The notes beneath the pieces were generated by a model. The model was not told where the DNA came from. It did not search any database and saw only the letters and a list, made by a program, of their open reading frames with translations. 64,000 bases of DNA from Karstenula rhodostoma CBS 690.94. Its lineage: Eukaryota; Ascomycota; Dothideomycetes; Pleosporales; Didymosphaeriaceae. The stretch covers positions 205,518 to 269,517 of the forward strand of contig MU001515.1 of NCBI GenBank assembly GCA_010093485.1, given 5' to 3'. Shown piece after piece: positions 1 through 10,804 of this stretch; the stretch's first letter is position 1; each line of letters starts with the position of its first letter. The position numbers and the translations under genes were made by a program.

Positions 1-1248
1 ATGAACACGTCGCTCAAGACAGCGCTCTGAGCATCTGGGTCTCTGTCGGGTTGTGATGATGGAACCAACAAGAGCAAGCCCCCCTCCTCCTTCGCCAGCG
101 GAGCCACTGGTCCCGGAGCCCCTTGTTCCTTGTCGTTTCTAACCTTCAGGGAAGCTATGTGACCAGGAAGTACCGCCTTCAGGTAGTCTTCGAAAGAAGT
201 CTGCTGAACCGACACATTGTACCTTCCCATAGCCTCATTGATGGAAGCGGGAGTGAAGACATTTCCGTCGTACAGAACTGAGCCTGGCGGGTCTGGGAGA
301 AGGTCCGACGCAAGATTCTTTCCCAGTCCCTCCATTTCGTCTACCGTGTACTGCCGATAGCTGCATGGGATCCCGGATATCTTGGATATGAGAGCGCATA
401 TGTTTTCGCCAGATACACGGTCCGAGTAAGCCGCGACTGCCAAGGAAGCAACCGGGAGTTTGAGGATAATGGTACGGACGAAGATGCCTGCAAGTCATCA
501 GCAATGGTATAGTAAGGTGAATCTCTGTGGAAAAAGCTTACCGAAGTCCTCCTTCATGTTGATCCAATGCAAAGGCACGTGAGCTGGTGCCGTTGTTCCA
601 AACGACAAGGTTCCATCCTCGCTCTACAAACGTTATCAGCGTTCTTTCTCTTTCCACGATTGCAGAGAAGCTTCAACTGACCATTCGCAGCGTTGCTTGA
701 TAATCCTCCATGCGCATGCACGGCTTCACCAACACCGTCTTGGCCGCCAACCCGGGCAGACAGGCTCGCATGTAGTTGATATGTTCCCGTTTGGCGAGAT
801 AGGTGGCCCCGGCTGTGTGCGACGCGTATCTGGCGCCAGAATTAGTGACTGGAAGTGTGGACATCACCAGCCGTTGTAGTCGGGGAGTGGCTGCAGCGGC
901 ATCGAGAAGTATGCGTCCCACGAAGACCTCTCGACGCATGGCAGCAAACTGTGCGCTGGGCCTCAATCCGACCTCGACTGCCAGTTTCAGTCGCCGGTCC
1001 TCGAGCAACCTGTGGTAGCTGGTCAGTGCAAAGATGACGTCCGCTCCCGCGAAGCTCTCCTTGATGTGCTCCTCATCGTCGAACGTCTCATCTCGTATCT
1101 CGACCCCCATCTTCTTCCAGCGTTCGCTCGCGGGGCAATTTGGTGAAGACGTCAAGCCCCGGATCCGGATACCAGGTGCATCGATGAAGGCCTCTGCGAC
1201 TGAGGTGCCTTGCCGTCCGTTGATGCCCACAATGACGATAATAGCCAT
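1..1248 (-). CDS. NmrA-like NAD(P)-binding oxidoreductase/regulator, 3' end outside window
   Basis: Exons read as complement(<1..487, 542..623, 682..1248). The N-terminus has a Rossmann glycine motif (GINGRQG, residues about 8-14) followed by an NmrA-type pattern (VIFALTSYH). The joins RM|SEDG and F|GIFVRT are in phase, with donors GTCAGT and GTAAGC and acceptors TTTGTAG and TTGCAG, giving introns of 58 and 54 nt. The frame is still open at base 1, so the C-terminus lies outside. NmrA-family proteins are atypical short-chain dehydrogenases: some, like NmrA itself, sense NAD(P) and repress nitrogen genes, and others are isoflavone-reductase-like enzymes. Nothing here tells these apart. The start ATG at 1248 is the only good one before the Gly motif. 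Family is confident, specific role is not. Confidence 0.85.
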
Positions 1249-1900
1249 GTTGCGAGGCGTCGTATAGATACGCTGTTCGGGAACTGAGGGAAGGCGTAGA
1301 CCAAGCGGAGAGGCAAAGAGTCGTTGATGAAGTGCGCGGCAGTACCTATACCGAACGCGTTAGATATGTCGTGGTTTGGTTGAAAACAAGGTGAAAGGAC
1401 GTGCCGCGCGCAAATTGTTGGCGCGGGCGATTATGACCCGAAAGATCTGAACTACGGGGTGGCAGGATTGATACGTGAAATCTCAAGACGAACCGGGCAG
1501 GGACCGAGCTTGATGTGTCCAAGCAATCGCGTTTGAACAATCTGAAGCAAGTATCGTAGGTATGGAATTTGCCTTAGTTACTCACGTCACATATCATACA
1601 CCATCGTGGCTACACAAGTTTCCTTCTTCCTGGCTTGCCGTCAATTCATCTGCAGCACTTCCATGAGGTCCTGCAATGTTTATCACAGCAACGGTTCGCA
1701 CCAGCGCGCGCCTGCTTGGACTCGTTGTCACAGTAACGAGTGAATGGCTCCCGTGGCGTCCTTTGCAACGCTCGACTCTCGCGACAAAACCGCGCCCTCG
1801 CCTCGTAACTTCGGATTCAAGATAGAATCACCAGCATTGCTCAGTCTGCCGTCGCAATCTGTCCCTACTACGCCTCGTACATCTACAAATTAGCAACGCA
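1249..1900. other. Divergent intergenic region
   Basis: 652 bp between the NmrA-like gene (minus) and the following plus-strand gene. It should hold both promoters. I see no conserved ORF, repeat or RNA gene. Confidence 0.6.
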
Positions 1901-3183
1901 ATGGCTCGGTCGATCCGCCACAAGAACGACGGCGTCGCTCCCAAAGCACGTGGAGCGGCGACTACCCAGACGAAGTGGGGACGTCGCAAGACCACCGAGC
2001 AAGCTCGCAAACCTGCCGTCAAAAGAGTGCCTCGCTTCGTTCAAAAGCGCGCTTCCAGATCCAAAGCCGGCATCCAGAACGTCGGCGGACGCGGGCAAGA
2101 GGCGGACGCAGAACCTGCAAAGCTCGTAGACAACACATTGCCCAAGGACGACAAAGACCGCGAGGCATGGGCTAGGAAGCTATACTACGCACTGCTCAAT
2201 GGCCCGAACCTCTTCCCGGAGGCTGGAGCGACAGCCTGGCAGGTCTCGGTACGTACATGTTCTCGCGGCGTTCAGCTCAGTTTCTGGACTAGAAGTAGAC
2301 GGTCTGACTAACACGCGACAGAGATCGACCGAGAAGCTCTTCCGCGAGGGTCCCTCGGCCGCTTTTCTCAAGGCCAACACCGCCCCGGCAATCGTGCAGC
2401 AGTTGAAGAGCGTGACATTCTCGCAGCACTTTGAAGATCTGGTGTCCTTCGTCGAAGAGCAAGGTGTGAAGAGCGCAGTGATTGCATGCAGCGCTGAAGA
2501 GCTGTTGATGAAGGTTGCAAGCGCGAAGAAGAGCACCAAGGCACCGACAGCTACTGAGCTCGACGCTAATTCGGAATTGACCAGGGCTATGGAGACAACG
2601 GCGGACTGCATCGATCTGACTGTAGAGCTTTCGGAGGTCGACACAGACGAGGATAGCTCAGACGAGGATAGCTCAGACGAGGATAGCTCCGACGACGATA
2701 GGTCAGACGGCGATGGCTCAGACGGCAATGGCCCAGACAAGGATAGCTCAGACGAGGATAGCTCATACGACGATAGCTCATACGACGATAGCTGTGCTGA
2801 GGCGGATGAGGCAGGTTCTGTTGGACAAGGATGGGAGAATGGCGGTAAGACTCTCACAACTCTCCTCATGAACAGTAAAACTAACCAATGCAGATACCAT
2901 GATGCTGGATTATGTCTCACCGCGCGAGGACGCCGCCACCGCGCTGCCTATCCGCACCGCTTCCCGCAACGCCGTCATCGAGCATCTGGCCGAGAGATCT
3001 CAGCGCAAGGGAGGTGCTGCTGTGAGCTCCACCAGTGCCGCCTATAAGCGCACGGATGCGAGGGTTCCAGCTGACCAAGTGACAGTTGATCGCGCTTCGT
3101 ACTTCGACCCTGATCCCTTCTGGATGGTGCACTTGGAGACCATGAAGAACAAGCGACGCTCGGCGGTGATGAGGAGGTACTAG
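1901..3183 (+). CDS. Hypothetical basic/acidic bipartite protein (386 aa)
   Basis: Exons 1901..2248, 2322..2844, 2894..3183. The first intron has donor GTACGT and branch CTGAC/CTAAC; the second has donor GTAAGA and acceptor ATGCAG. Phases join as QVS|RST and G|DTMM. The first ~60 residues are strongly basic (KRVPRF, KRASRSK), suggesting nuclear or nucleic-acid contact. Residues about 220-280 are an Asp/Ser repeat built on DEDSS units. The C-terminal ~100 residues look globular (ending FWMVHLETMKNKRRSAVMRRY). I do not recognise a domain. The acidic Ser repeat is a plausible CK2 phosphorylation tract, and a nuclear role is only an inference. Confidence 0.8.
2641..2790 (+). repeat. In-frame acidic DEDSS-type tandem repeat
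   Basis: Roughly twelve 12-nt units of the form GAYGABGATAGCTCA encode (D/S/Y)(D/E/G)D(S/R)S-type repeats inside the preceding gene. Units are near-identical in their GATAGCTC core, indicating recent slippage. Confidence 0.85.
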
Positions 3184-3680
3184 GCTGTGTTTCTAAGCGT
3201 GAATCGGGTACCACACTTGTTCACTGGATTTTCTGCGTGGATGTGGAGATGCTGCACAGCAATTCATGGATGTTGAATTGAACGATCACGTGGTTCGAAT
3301 GAAATTTCCGACCTCGAAGTAGATAAGCAAGCATGGAAATGGCTGTTACCAACAATTTGCTGAGCGCTTGAAGTGATTTAATAAACTACTTCGCCGCGAA
3401 CCTTGGATTGTGATGGGGCAGTCCTATCGTATCTTGTTGGGCGGTAGAGCCGCCCACACCTGAGCCATGGAGACTTTGCTTCAACGAAAAAATGAAAAAT
3501 TCATCTTATCGATACCAGAGCACCTGCAAGCGATGATTCTGCGGAGCTGGCCACGTATAGCCCATGTGAGTACCGTCACCCTCGTGCGTTCACCTCCGCC
3601 GTCTTGGCGACCACGACCAAAACGCCGACTGCGCGCAGTCGACTCCTTCAACCCAGCAGACACTCCTCGCCTTCTACAGC
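3184..3680. other. Intergenic region with a 16-bp perfect palindrome
   Basis: About 500 bp between two plus-strand genes. Positions 3626-3641 read CGACTGCGCGCAGTCG, a perfect inverted repeat 40 bp upstream of the next start codon. No other feature was seen. Confidence 0.6.
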
Positions 3681-5153
3681 ATGAGCGGTCCCTCTCGTTA
3701 CCCCAACCACGCAATGGCGCGCGCTGGTGCTACACCACCGCAGCCCTCAGGGAAGCAACCTTCCATCAACATGCAGCAATACAGAGATCATCTTACCGCG
3801 CAACAAGCCACCCAGCCGGACATGCACGCCCACAAGAAGCCACGCCTTGAGCCGACCCAGGATGCGGTGAGCAGCTGAAAAAAAAAAAACCCCCCGCCCT
3901 CCGTGCCGCAACACTGACGACGACACAGAGCAGAGAACCCCAAGCCGCCTCCCGCGCCGCACACAGCAGCAGCTCCCAAACACCCGCCATAGCCCACGTG
4001 TCCTCCAGCCACGCTTCCTCGTCACGCCCAGCTCCGCACCCGCCATCCTCCCAGCTCACCCGCGTCCCCCCTTTGCGCTACCCCTCGGCCATCGCAGCGC
4101 AAATCGCGCACCAATGGCAACCCTGCTGGCTCCCTTCCTCGGGCAACCGGGGCGTCCCCCTCACCAGCGACGACTCCATCCCGCACGTGACGCGCCTCGT
4201 CGCCGCCTTCCTCGACACGACCCTCGTCTTCGACAGCCTCGAAGCCGCCGCCCAGTTCGCCCCCGGCGGCACGTGGACGGAGCATCCCTCGGACATTGAG
4301 CTCGTGTGCTGGAATCTCGTGCAGGCCTGCGTGAGCTTGCATACGGTTGGGGCGGTGGAGCTGAAGATGCGGCGGATGCCGGAGATGCGGCCTGAGGCGG
4401 GGAGTGCGGATAGCAAGATGTCGTTTGCGGGGCGGGTGTATTTTTTGGAGTTGATGGCGAGGCACTTCAAGGTGTTTGCACACGGGGTTATGATGGGTTC
4501 GGGGGGGATGGAAGAGCTTGTGATGCGGATTCATACGAATCTGTTTCAGAAGAGTCGCTTTAAGGAGGTGATGGTGAAGAAAATGACGCAGGAGCAGCGG
4601 TGGAAGGTGACGGAGGAGTTCCAGCGGCGGGAGGCCGAGGGAAATGCCTTGGCTGAAAATTACGAAGCCGATGGGTGGAGTGCAGAACCGATACAGCCTG
4701 TCCCGGAGGAGGCGAATCATCTCCCGAGGCAACAAGCAGGTGCTAAGGTAAGTCCAGACTGCCTATCTCACCCCATGTACTCCCAGCTAACCCCACCCCC
4801 AGACAGCTACAGCACCCGCACCATCCATCGCCCCCTCCCCCGGCACCGTGCATGCCGCTGGGAAGAGCGTGCAAACTATGCAGCCCCCGCTGGCGGGGGC
4901 GAGTCACCCCCAGAGACAACAAGCAAGCTCCAAGGCAAGTCCCTGACAATATCCACTCCCCCAGATTTTCCCCCGCTAACCCCACCAGACAGCCCCCGCC
5001 CCCTCCCCCCGCCCCCTCCGCACCCTCGCCCCCACTCCTCGCCCTCCACCTCCTCCCACAGCCCAACGACGCTCCATCCCGATCATCGAAGTATCCGACG
5101 ACCTCGTCGACGGCTTCCCCTGGGACGAATGGGTAGACCCAGCTGCGAAATAA
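3681..5153 (+). CDS. Conserved hypothetical protein with Pro-rich tail (434 aa)
   Basis: Exons 3681..3866, 3929..4747, 4803..4934, 4989..5153, all phase 0. Intron 1 carries an A12C6 run; intron 3 uses a GC donor (AAG|GCAAGT). The N-terminus is low-complexity Pro/Ser/Ala. Residues ~95-260 form the likely folded part, with an aromatic-rich helical pattern (VTRLVAAFLDTTLVF, VCWNLVQACVSLH, YFLELMARHFKVF). Next is a charged helix (QRWKVTEEFQRREAEG), then a duplicated RQQA..K|TA.APAP segment and a conserved acidic end (IIEVSDDLVDGFPWDEWVDP). The strong ending shows that the two downstream introns are real. I do not recognise the family. Coding-strand composition flips from C-rich to G-rich near 4330 and back after 4750. 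Confidence 0.75.
4720..5000 (+). repeat. Duplicated intron-exon unit
   Basis: Two consecutive units share exon ending RQQA(G/S)(A/S)K, a 54-55 nt intron starting G(T/C)AAGTCC and ending GCTAACCCCACC(CCC)AG, and next exon starting TA(TA)PAP. The second copy has a GC donor. It looks like a tandem duplication including the intron. Confidence 0.6.
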
Positions 5154-5969
5154 CAGTCTGGTGTCGATGACTTCCGGGCACAGGATTCGGAAAACTAGCT
5201 AGTAGTGAGTGAGCGACTGGTTGGTGTGCGTAGGAAATTGGATATGGGATACGAGATGGACCGGTGCAAGGCTGTGAAAGATCCGGGCTAGGGACGGGTA
5301 GGAATATCCTTATCATGAATGGGACAGACAGGGAAGGATAGTATAACGAGATGAATGGAGGTATTTCTCGACGTTGGATCCGAGTCTCTTTATTTTGGTG
5401 AGTCGAGTACGTGTAGGTGGGAGACAGGGGGGTTGGACGTCCGTCACGGATGGGTGGTAGTTGGAAGATTGCGATCTAGTCTGGTCTGGTCTTTGAAGGA
5501 TACCATTCGTGTTCCATGTACCCTAGCATAGGCTTCAGCGCCTCGAACGCGTTGATCGTTCGTGAATCTATCCAAAACCCGCCTTCCGTGAATAGTACGC
5601 AAAACTCCTGTAATCAAGTGGGCGCTACGCCACACGTTTTGTCAACAAACAAACCAAGATCGTAATGTCGCTCGTACGGTTCAACGAGTGAGAGTATGCA
5701 TCGCAGAGATGCATGTCGCAGCCGTTGTCGTCGTCATCGCTTCCCTACCTGGCCCGTTATGCCATGATCGTTCCCATTCCCATTTCCGAAACCATTCCCG
5801 TTGTCATAACCCTCGTTTCCAAGGCCGTTCATCCATGTCGTAATCATCCCCAATGCCATTAGTCCGTCCCTAAACAAAGAGAACCGCAACACCGTTTTCC
5901 CAGCCCCCTTTCCCCCCGCTAACTCTCCTCCACCGTCACCGCCTACCCTTGATATCGGCAAACCCCCAA
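5154..5969. other. Long convergent intergenic region
   Basis: 816 bp between two genes facing each other, unusually long for a 3'-to-3' gap. A Gly-rich minus ORF (5734-5970) adjoins the stop of the next gene but has no homology I recognise. There is no clear RNA gene. Confidence 0.5.
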
Positions 5970-7904
5970 TCACATACCACGAGCCTCCCTAACCATCGTC
6001 TCCGTCAAGCGCCTAGCCTGCCTATCAAAGAGTTCGCTCTGACTATGGAAGATTCGGCGCTGGCCGCGGGTGAACTGCGTCTCGCTGATATCCTCATCCA
6101 CGAACAGCTCAACAAGCTCGAGGAACTCTTTCCAATTCGGCTCGCCGATGGCCTTGCGAAGGCCTAGGAGAGTGTTGGAATAGACGTATGCTGGAGCTGC
6201 TGCGGGTGCCTGGGTTTGGCCTTGGGCCTGGCCTTGAGCAAGAACGGTAGAGGCTTCTGCTTCGGCCCGTCGGCGAGCTGCGCGCGTTCGGACGGGACTT
6301 TCACCACCGCCTTCGACGCTCGGGAGGGGCGTGTCCCGGGTGGGTGCCGTGTCCTGTTCGGGCTCCTCCTCGCGATACGTCTCATCGTGCTCTTCCGAGG
6401 TCTCGCGGCTGGGGATGATTCGGACTTTGCGCGTGGGAGCGGGCACATATTTACCAGATGCTGGCGTCGTCGCAGATGGATTGTTCGACTTGCTGATTCG
6501 CTTCTTGAACGCAAGTGTGGGCTCGACCGCGGCAGGAGGCGAGTAGTTCTCTTTGTCGCTCTCGTCGAAGCCATCTGCGGAACGCTTAATTCCGATCATG
6601 GACCGTCCTACTGGCTCGGAGTGGCGCGCTTGTGCAATCAATGTGTCGTCTGTGCCGTCAGTAGAATAAGGGCTCTGGTCTGCAACTGAAAAGAGCCCGT
6701 TGAGTTCCGGCGGGGGATCGCGCATTCTAGCCTGGCCTGGACAATTTTGTTGAGGAGACGGCGGTGGGTGAGGCGAGGGGGAGGCGAGTGGCCTCCGTTC
6801 ATAGTCGGGCCTGTAGCCGGCAGCTTCATATGCGTTTGTAGGAATTTCGACATCTTGGCTAGGATGGTATGAGGCTAGAGGGTCTGCGGGTAGTCGAGGA
6901 GGATCCTGAAGGACTGCCGGGGTGGCCAACGATGGAAAACGGGTGTAGAAATTGAACGGATTAGGTCCAATATCTTTGCAGCTAACGGTCCCGCTCGGAT
7001 GCAGTGCCGGACCTCTATCTCCCGAGACGTGATGTTCTTCGGTGGTCTGTTCTGGGGTGGACTGGCGGGCGACTGGACGAGGTTCGGCCGGTCGAGCCTC
7101 GCTCGGACGATATCGATAGTGCGAAGTACCTATGTATGAGAAAGCCGAATGGAAGCCGTACGGGCCGCGTGCGAAATCCTGTGGTGTGGCAATGTCCTGT
7201 CCGCTCCCTTGTCCGCCTCGCGCATCAGAGGTGTTGCTCTGCTCAGGTGGGTTCACGGGCTGCGCTGGGACGTTCCGCTCCGACATGTCGCCTCCTTGAT
7301 GTCCCGGGGCAGCAGTAAACCGCCAGCTCTCATATCCAACTCGCGCATTAGAGGTGTTGCTCTGCTCATGTGGATTCACGGGCTGCTTTGGGACGTCCCG
7401 TTCCGACGTGTTGACCGGGGCAGCAGTAAACTGTCCGCTATCCTGTCTGCCTCGTGCAGTAGACGTGTTGCTCTGCTCAGGCGGGTTCACGGGCTGCGCT
7501 GGTACCTTCCGCTGCGCCATGGTACGATAATAATACTCCCCGTTACCACCGTACTCTGCAACGCGCTGTTAGCTTCGCCCAACAGTCGTCTTGCCCAGGC
7601 CCGCAGGCGGCGCTGGGGCGAGAGCCCCAGGATGCTGAACGTGCAAGGGCGGCGGGAAAGCTGAAAAATAACGCTCGGGCGGTGTCGAATACGTCAGAAC
7701 GCTCCGAGCAGGCGGTGCCGAATGAATCGGGGTGTGTTGAGCGGGCACGGACTGTGTGATGGGGAGCTGCGATCGCAGTTGCTGGGCCTGCAGTGCGAGA
7801 TTCAAGTGCATACGCCCAAAGGGAAGTCGCGGGTGTGGAGGAGCGGGTGGGGGAGCTGCAGCAGAATTTATATAGACCTGGGGTAGAGTCGGCGGGATAT
7901 CCAT
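5970..7904 (-). CDS. Hypothetical Pro-rich repeat protein (about 631 aa)
   Basis: The long exon 5970..7555 is secure. An upstream exon 7595..7904 begins MDIPPTLPQVY and is Pro-rich. It joins in phase (L|E..YGG) if a 39-nt GC-AG intron (7556-7594, branch CTAAC) is used; the alternative is a ~240-nt intron from the GTATGC donor near 7808, or translation starting at 7520. The product has three copies of a PVNPxEQSNTS motif near its N-terminus, a long disordered middle with a KR-rich patch and a conserved C-terminal helical region (GLRKAIGEPNWKEFLELVEL). A perfect donor GTATGT overlaps the stop, so a further 3' exon cannot be excluded. Function unknown; probably nuclear or cytosolic and unstructured. 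Confidence 0.65.
7200..7520 (-). repeat. Three imperfect coding tandem repeats
   Basis: Three copies, spaced about 115-125 nt, each encode a V(P)(A/K)QPVNPxEQSNTSxAR core followed by a variable G/S-rich spacer. They differ by scattered substitutions and spacer length. Confidence 0.75.
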
Positions 7905-8342
7905 GATGACTAACTATGTGCTTGGTACGTGCACGGTTGGTGTGAAGGTGAAGGTGGGTGGAGGCGGGGATGGAGTGGTCAGTGCTGCGATCGCCGTGTG
8001 TCGAGTCTTTATAGTCGGTATTGAACATTCGCGGTAGGCGCGAGGGCTCTGGGCAGGTCCTCGAGTCGACTTCGCCCAACATGGTGAGAATGCCTGTGAA
8101 AGAAGCGCTGAGGCCGTGGCTTGGTTAGCAACACTTGCGGAGTGCCAAAGACACAAACGAGATGGAATGGTGCTACATTGTTTTCGACGGACTGATAGCA
8201 TTCGCGACGTCAAAATTCGTGTATACCATGCAGTGAGTTGCACCGTGTTGGACTTCCATCCCGCAATGTCTGGTTTGGGTAAGCAGCGAGATTGACGAGA
8301 CAACTGCAAGCAACTCACCATGCCCGGTGCGCATGTCGTACG
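7905..8342. other. 5' region of the Pro-rich gene
   Basis: About 440 bp between two minus-strand genes. Short ORFs on the minus strand here show no conservation I recognise. Presumed promoter and leader. Confidence 0.5.
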
Positions 8343-10184
8343 CTAGCACCCCCCAATCTTTCCCTTCAAAATACTGACCTCCAGTGAGGCCGTCCCGTCT
8401 TTCGATATCGTCGTACCGTCTGCAGTCCACTCAGCACCAAAAAGCACCTCCAAGCCCGTCACACTCCTCCCTCCCGTCGGCAGCTCGAGAGCAGCGCCAC
8501 CGCCCACCTCATACTCCGGCCACACAATCACAGCCAGTATCTCATCCCCACGAACCCACGCCGCCACATCCAGGCTCGAGCCCTCCTCTGGCGCAGTCGG
8601 CGTGACATGCAGCCCCGTCCCATCCACCAACAACCTCGCGACGTCCTCCCGCGCAAGCACCTTCGCCAGATCCGTCGTCGCGCTCTCAACCTCCGGCGAT
8701 GTAGGAAACAACCACCCGACAATCCCCATCGCGCCGTGGTTGATCCTTAGCAGCGCCAGCACAATAGCTTCCTCGCGCGTCGCCCACCGGCCCCAGAAGC
8801 TGTCTGCGTCGTAGAACCACTGCGGCACGCCCCACACGGGCTTGGTCTCTTTTTTCCCGAGCCAGCGCTGGTACTGGTACATTCTGCGCGTGCGCTCGAC
8901 GACGTCTTCGAACGGCCGGTCCACGAAGAGGGGGTACGCCGTGTCGTTTACGTGGCAGTAGTCGCAGCCGCAGTCGCCGTAGGTGCGGTTGCAGGCTGTG
9001 TTGTAGACCGGTGAGAAAGTGGAGGATTTGATCAGATTGTAGGTGTCTTCAAGGATGATGTCGGCGCCGGAGGTGTATTCTTTAAAGTAGAAGTTGTAGC
9101 AATTAAGCACGAGGGAGACGGGGTGGTAGGGGTCTATGGATTTGATGTGGTCGTAGGCGAGGAGCGTACCGTTGAGGGGGTCTGTCCAGCCGTCGGGCTC
9201 GTCGCCGGTGTAGTAGAGGAGGACGCTGGGATGCGACTGCAGCCGTGGGAGCTGGTAGGAGATGGAGGAGAGGTTGAGGTAGGTGTGTCGCATGTCGTAC
9301 ATGACGTAGAGTTCTAGCTCATCGCAGATGGTGAGGAATTTCTCGAAGATGGCCGTATCGAAGGAGGCCCAGCCGCCGGGTGGGACCGGGTGGACTAGGT
9401 TGTATCCTCGGTCTTTGTATTCTTGGAGGCTTTTGGTTTCGTTGCTGGCCAAGTTCGGCGGCTCGGTGTTGTTGTCTGGGTCCACGAGCCAGGAGATCCA
9501 GTCCCATCGCGTATAGAATCCCATTGGCAAGATCGATTTCCAGGCTCCGTTGGTGAGAGAGGAAGAAACGTGAATGCCGCCATTCAGACGATCAAGGCGT
9601 GCCATGCTGCCACCATCTGAACGCTCTGGCAGCACAACGATGTGTGTCAGATCTTGGTACGTCTGCTTTCCGTCGGTACTGCTCCCTCGTACTTCGAAAA
9701 CGCCCGTTCCGGCCTCATCTGTAAGTTTCGCCAGGCTCAGATCGAATGGGACTTCGATGCCCGTCGTGTTCACCGGAACGCTTAGGTTATCCACAACAAC
9801 GGTATCCCCAATCCAGATCTTCAGCAACAACTCCGTGAATCCCACCGTGCCATTTCCCTCTCCCCTCGTCTCATTCACGTACACCCCACCATATACCTCT
9901 TGATCCGAAACCCTCGTATCCACAACAAACGACCCCTCCTCTTCGTCCTCAACATAGAAATTATATCTCGGATACACATTCAACCGGAGGCGAAGAGGAT
10001 TCGACCCGTTGATCTGTGCCGGTGGTTCCAGCCAGCCCCCGGGGTCAAACGACGAATCTGTCTCGCGGTACGCCTTCCCGCACCAGACGTCCACATCGGG
10101 TGGGTTGTTGAAAGGTGGGTCACATCTCGCAAGGCTTGCAAATGCCAGGAAGGTTGCGAAGGGAACTACATGATTGATGCTCAT
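8343..10184 (-). CDS. Secreted glycoside-hydrolase-like protein (613 aa)
   Basis: A single exon with start ATG at 10184 and stop at 8343. The first 21 residues form a signal peptide (hydrophobic core PFATFLAFASLA, cleavage near RC-DPP). An N-terminal beta-rich region (to ~200) is followed by a TIM-barrel-like part. That part has segments typical of GH2/GH39-like clan-A folds: MGFYTRWDW, YNLVHPVPPGGWASFD, LELYVMYDMRHTY, SVLLYYTGDEPDGW (candidate acid), VWGVPQWFY. A small beta C-terminal domain ends near residue 613. Many N-x-S/T sites fit secretion. Substrate unknown; I assign a glycosidase fold with moderate certainty and no activity. Composition flips strand skew near 8850. Confidence 0.8.
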   Translation of the reverse strand: MSINHVVPFATFLAFASLARCDPPFNNPPDVDVWCGKAYRETDSSFDPGGWLEPPAQINGSNPLRLRLNVYPRYNFYVEDEEEGSFVVDTRVSDQEVYGGVYVNETRGEGNGTVGFTELLLKIWIGDTVVVDNLSVPVNTTGIEVPFDLSLAKLTDEAGTGVFEVRGSSTDGKQTYQDLTHIVVLPERSDGGSMARLDRLNGGIHVSSSLTNGAWKSILPMGFYTRWDWISWLVDPDNNTEPPNLASNETKSLQEYKDRGYNLVHPVPPGGWASFDTAIFEKFLTICDELELYVMYDMRHTYLNLSSISYQLPRLQSHPSVLLYYTGDEPDGWTDPLNGTLLAYDHIKSIDPYHPVSLVLNCYNFYFKEYTSGADIILEDTYNLIKSSTFSPVYNTACNRTYGDCGCDYCHVNDTAYPLFVDRPFEDVVERTRRMYQYQRWLGKKETKPVWGVPQWFYDADSFWGRWATREEAIVLALLRINHGAMGIVGWLFPTSPEVESATTDLAKVLAREDVARLLVDGTGLHVTPTAPEEGSSLDVAAWVRGDEILAVIVWPEYEVGGGAALELPTGGRSVTGLEVLFGAEWTADGTTISKDGTASLEVSILKGKIGGC

Positions 10185-10804
10185 CGTGGGAGTGGGAGAT
10201 TTGACTGCCGCTGGTAATGTCGACTTTGATGGAGTTTTGTGTGGGGGGGTTCGGAGGCATCGGCACTGGAGCGCACTCGTATGCGGGCGGGAGCGGGAAG
10301 GTACATGTTAAATATATGCAGAGACACTAATATACACAGTCTGGGTGTTGGAGGTATGACGATCGTGGTAGAGTGTGCAAGGTTGAGGTTGCAGGCGGAG
10401 CGTTTGATTGCAACGTTCGATGCGGGGTAGATCTGCGCAGCCTTATCGGCCGGGATAGACAGGCGACACCTGCTTTGTTAGTACAAGAGTATACGGGAAG
10501 TGCATAGTTAGAGATGCAATCACGGTAGGATCTGCGCCTCACTTTCTACAGCCGTTGGAACTTGTGATTTCACGTGATGTTTTCGTATTGAGTACGGCTG
10601 CAAATGCAGCCAGATCTACCATAGGTATCCAACCACACCGCCGTACTCGGGTATCCAGAGATGCAGATGCAAAAACTTCGGGGCGAGACAGAAGCCCGTC
10701 TTGCCCCAGGATACACAATCGCTCCAAACGTTGACGACGCAAAACGAGCGCCATCGCATGCCTTGACCGTTTCGTCCGCCCATGTCACTTTGCCGTTCCT
10801 CAAT
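10185..10804. other. Promoter region of the secreted glycosidase-like gene
   Basis: 620 bp between two minus-strand genes. No ORF or repeat that I can support. Confidence 0.5.

Noticed and set aside
2180..2920. 246-codon minus ORF rich in SSE/LSS repeats
   Set aside because: Mirror of the acidic Ser/Asp repeat in the plus-strand gene.
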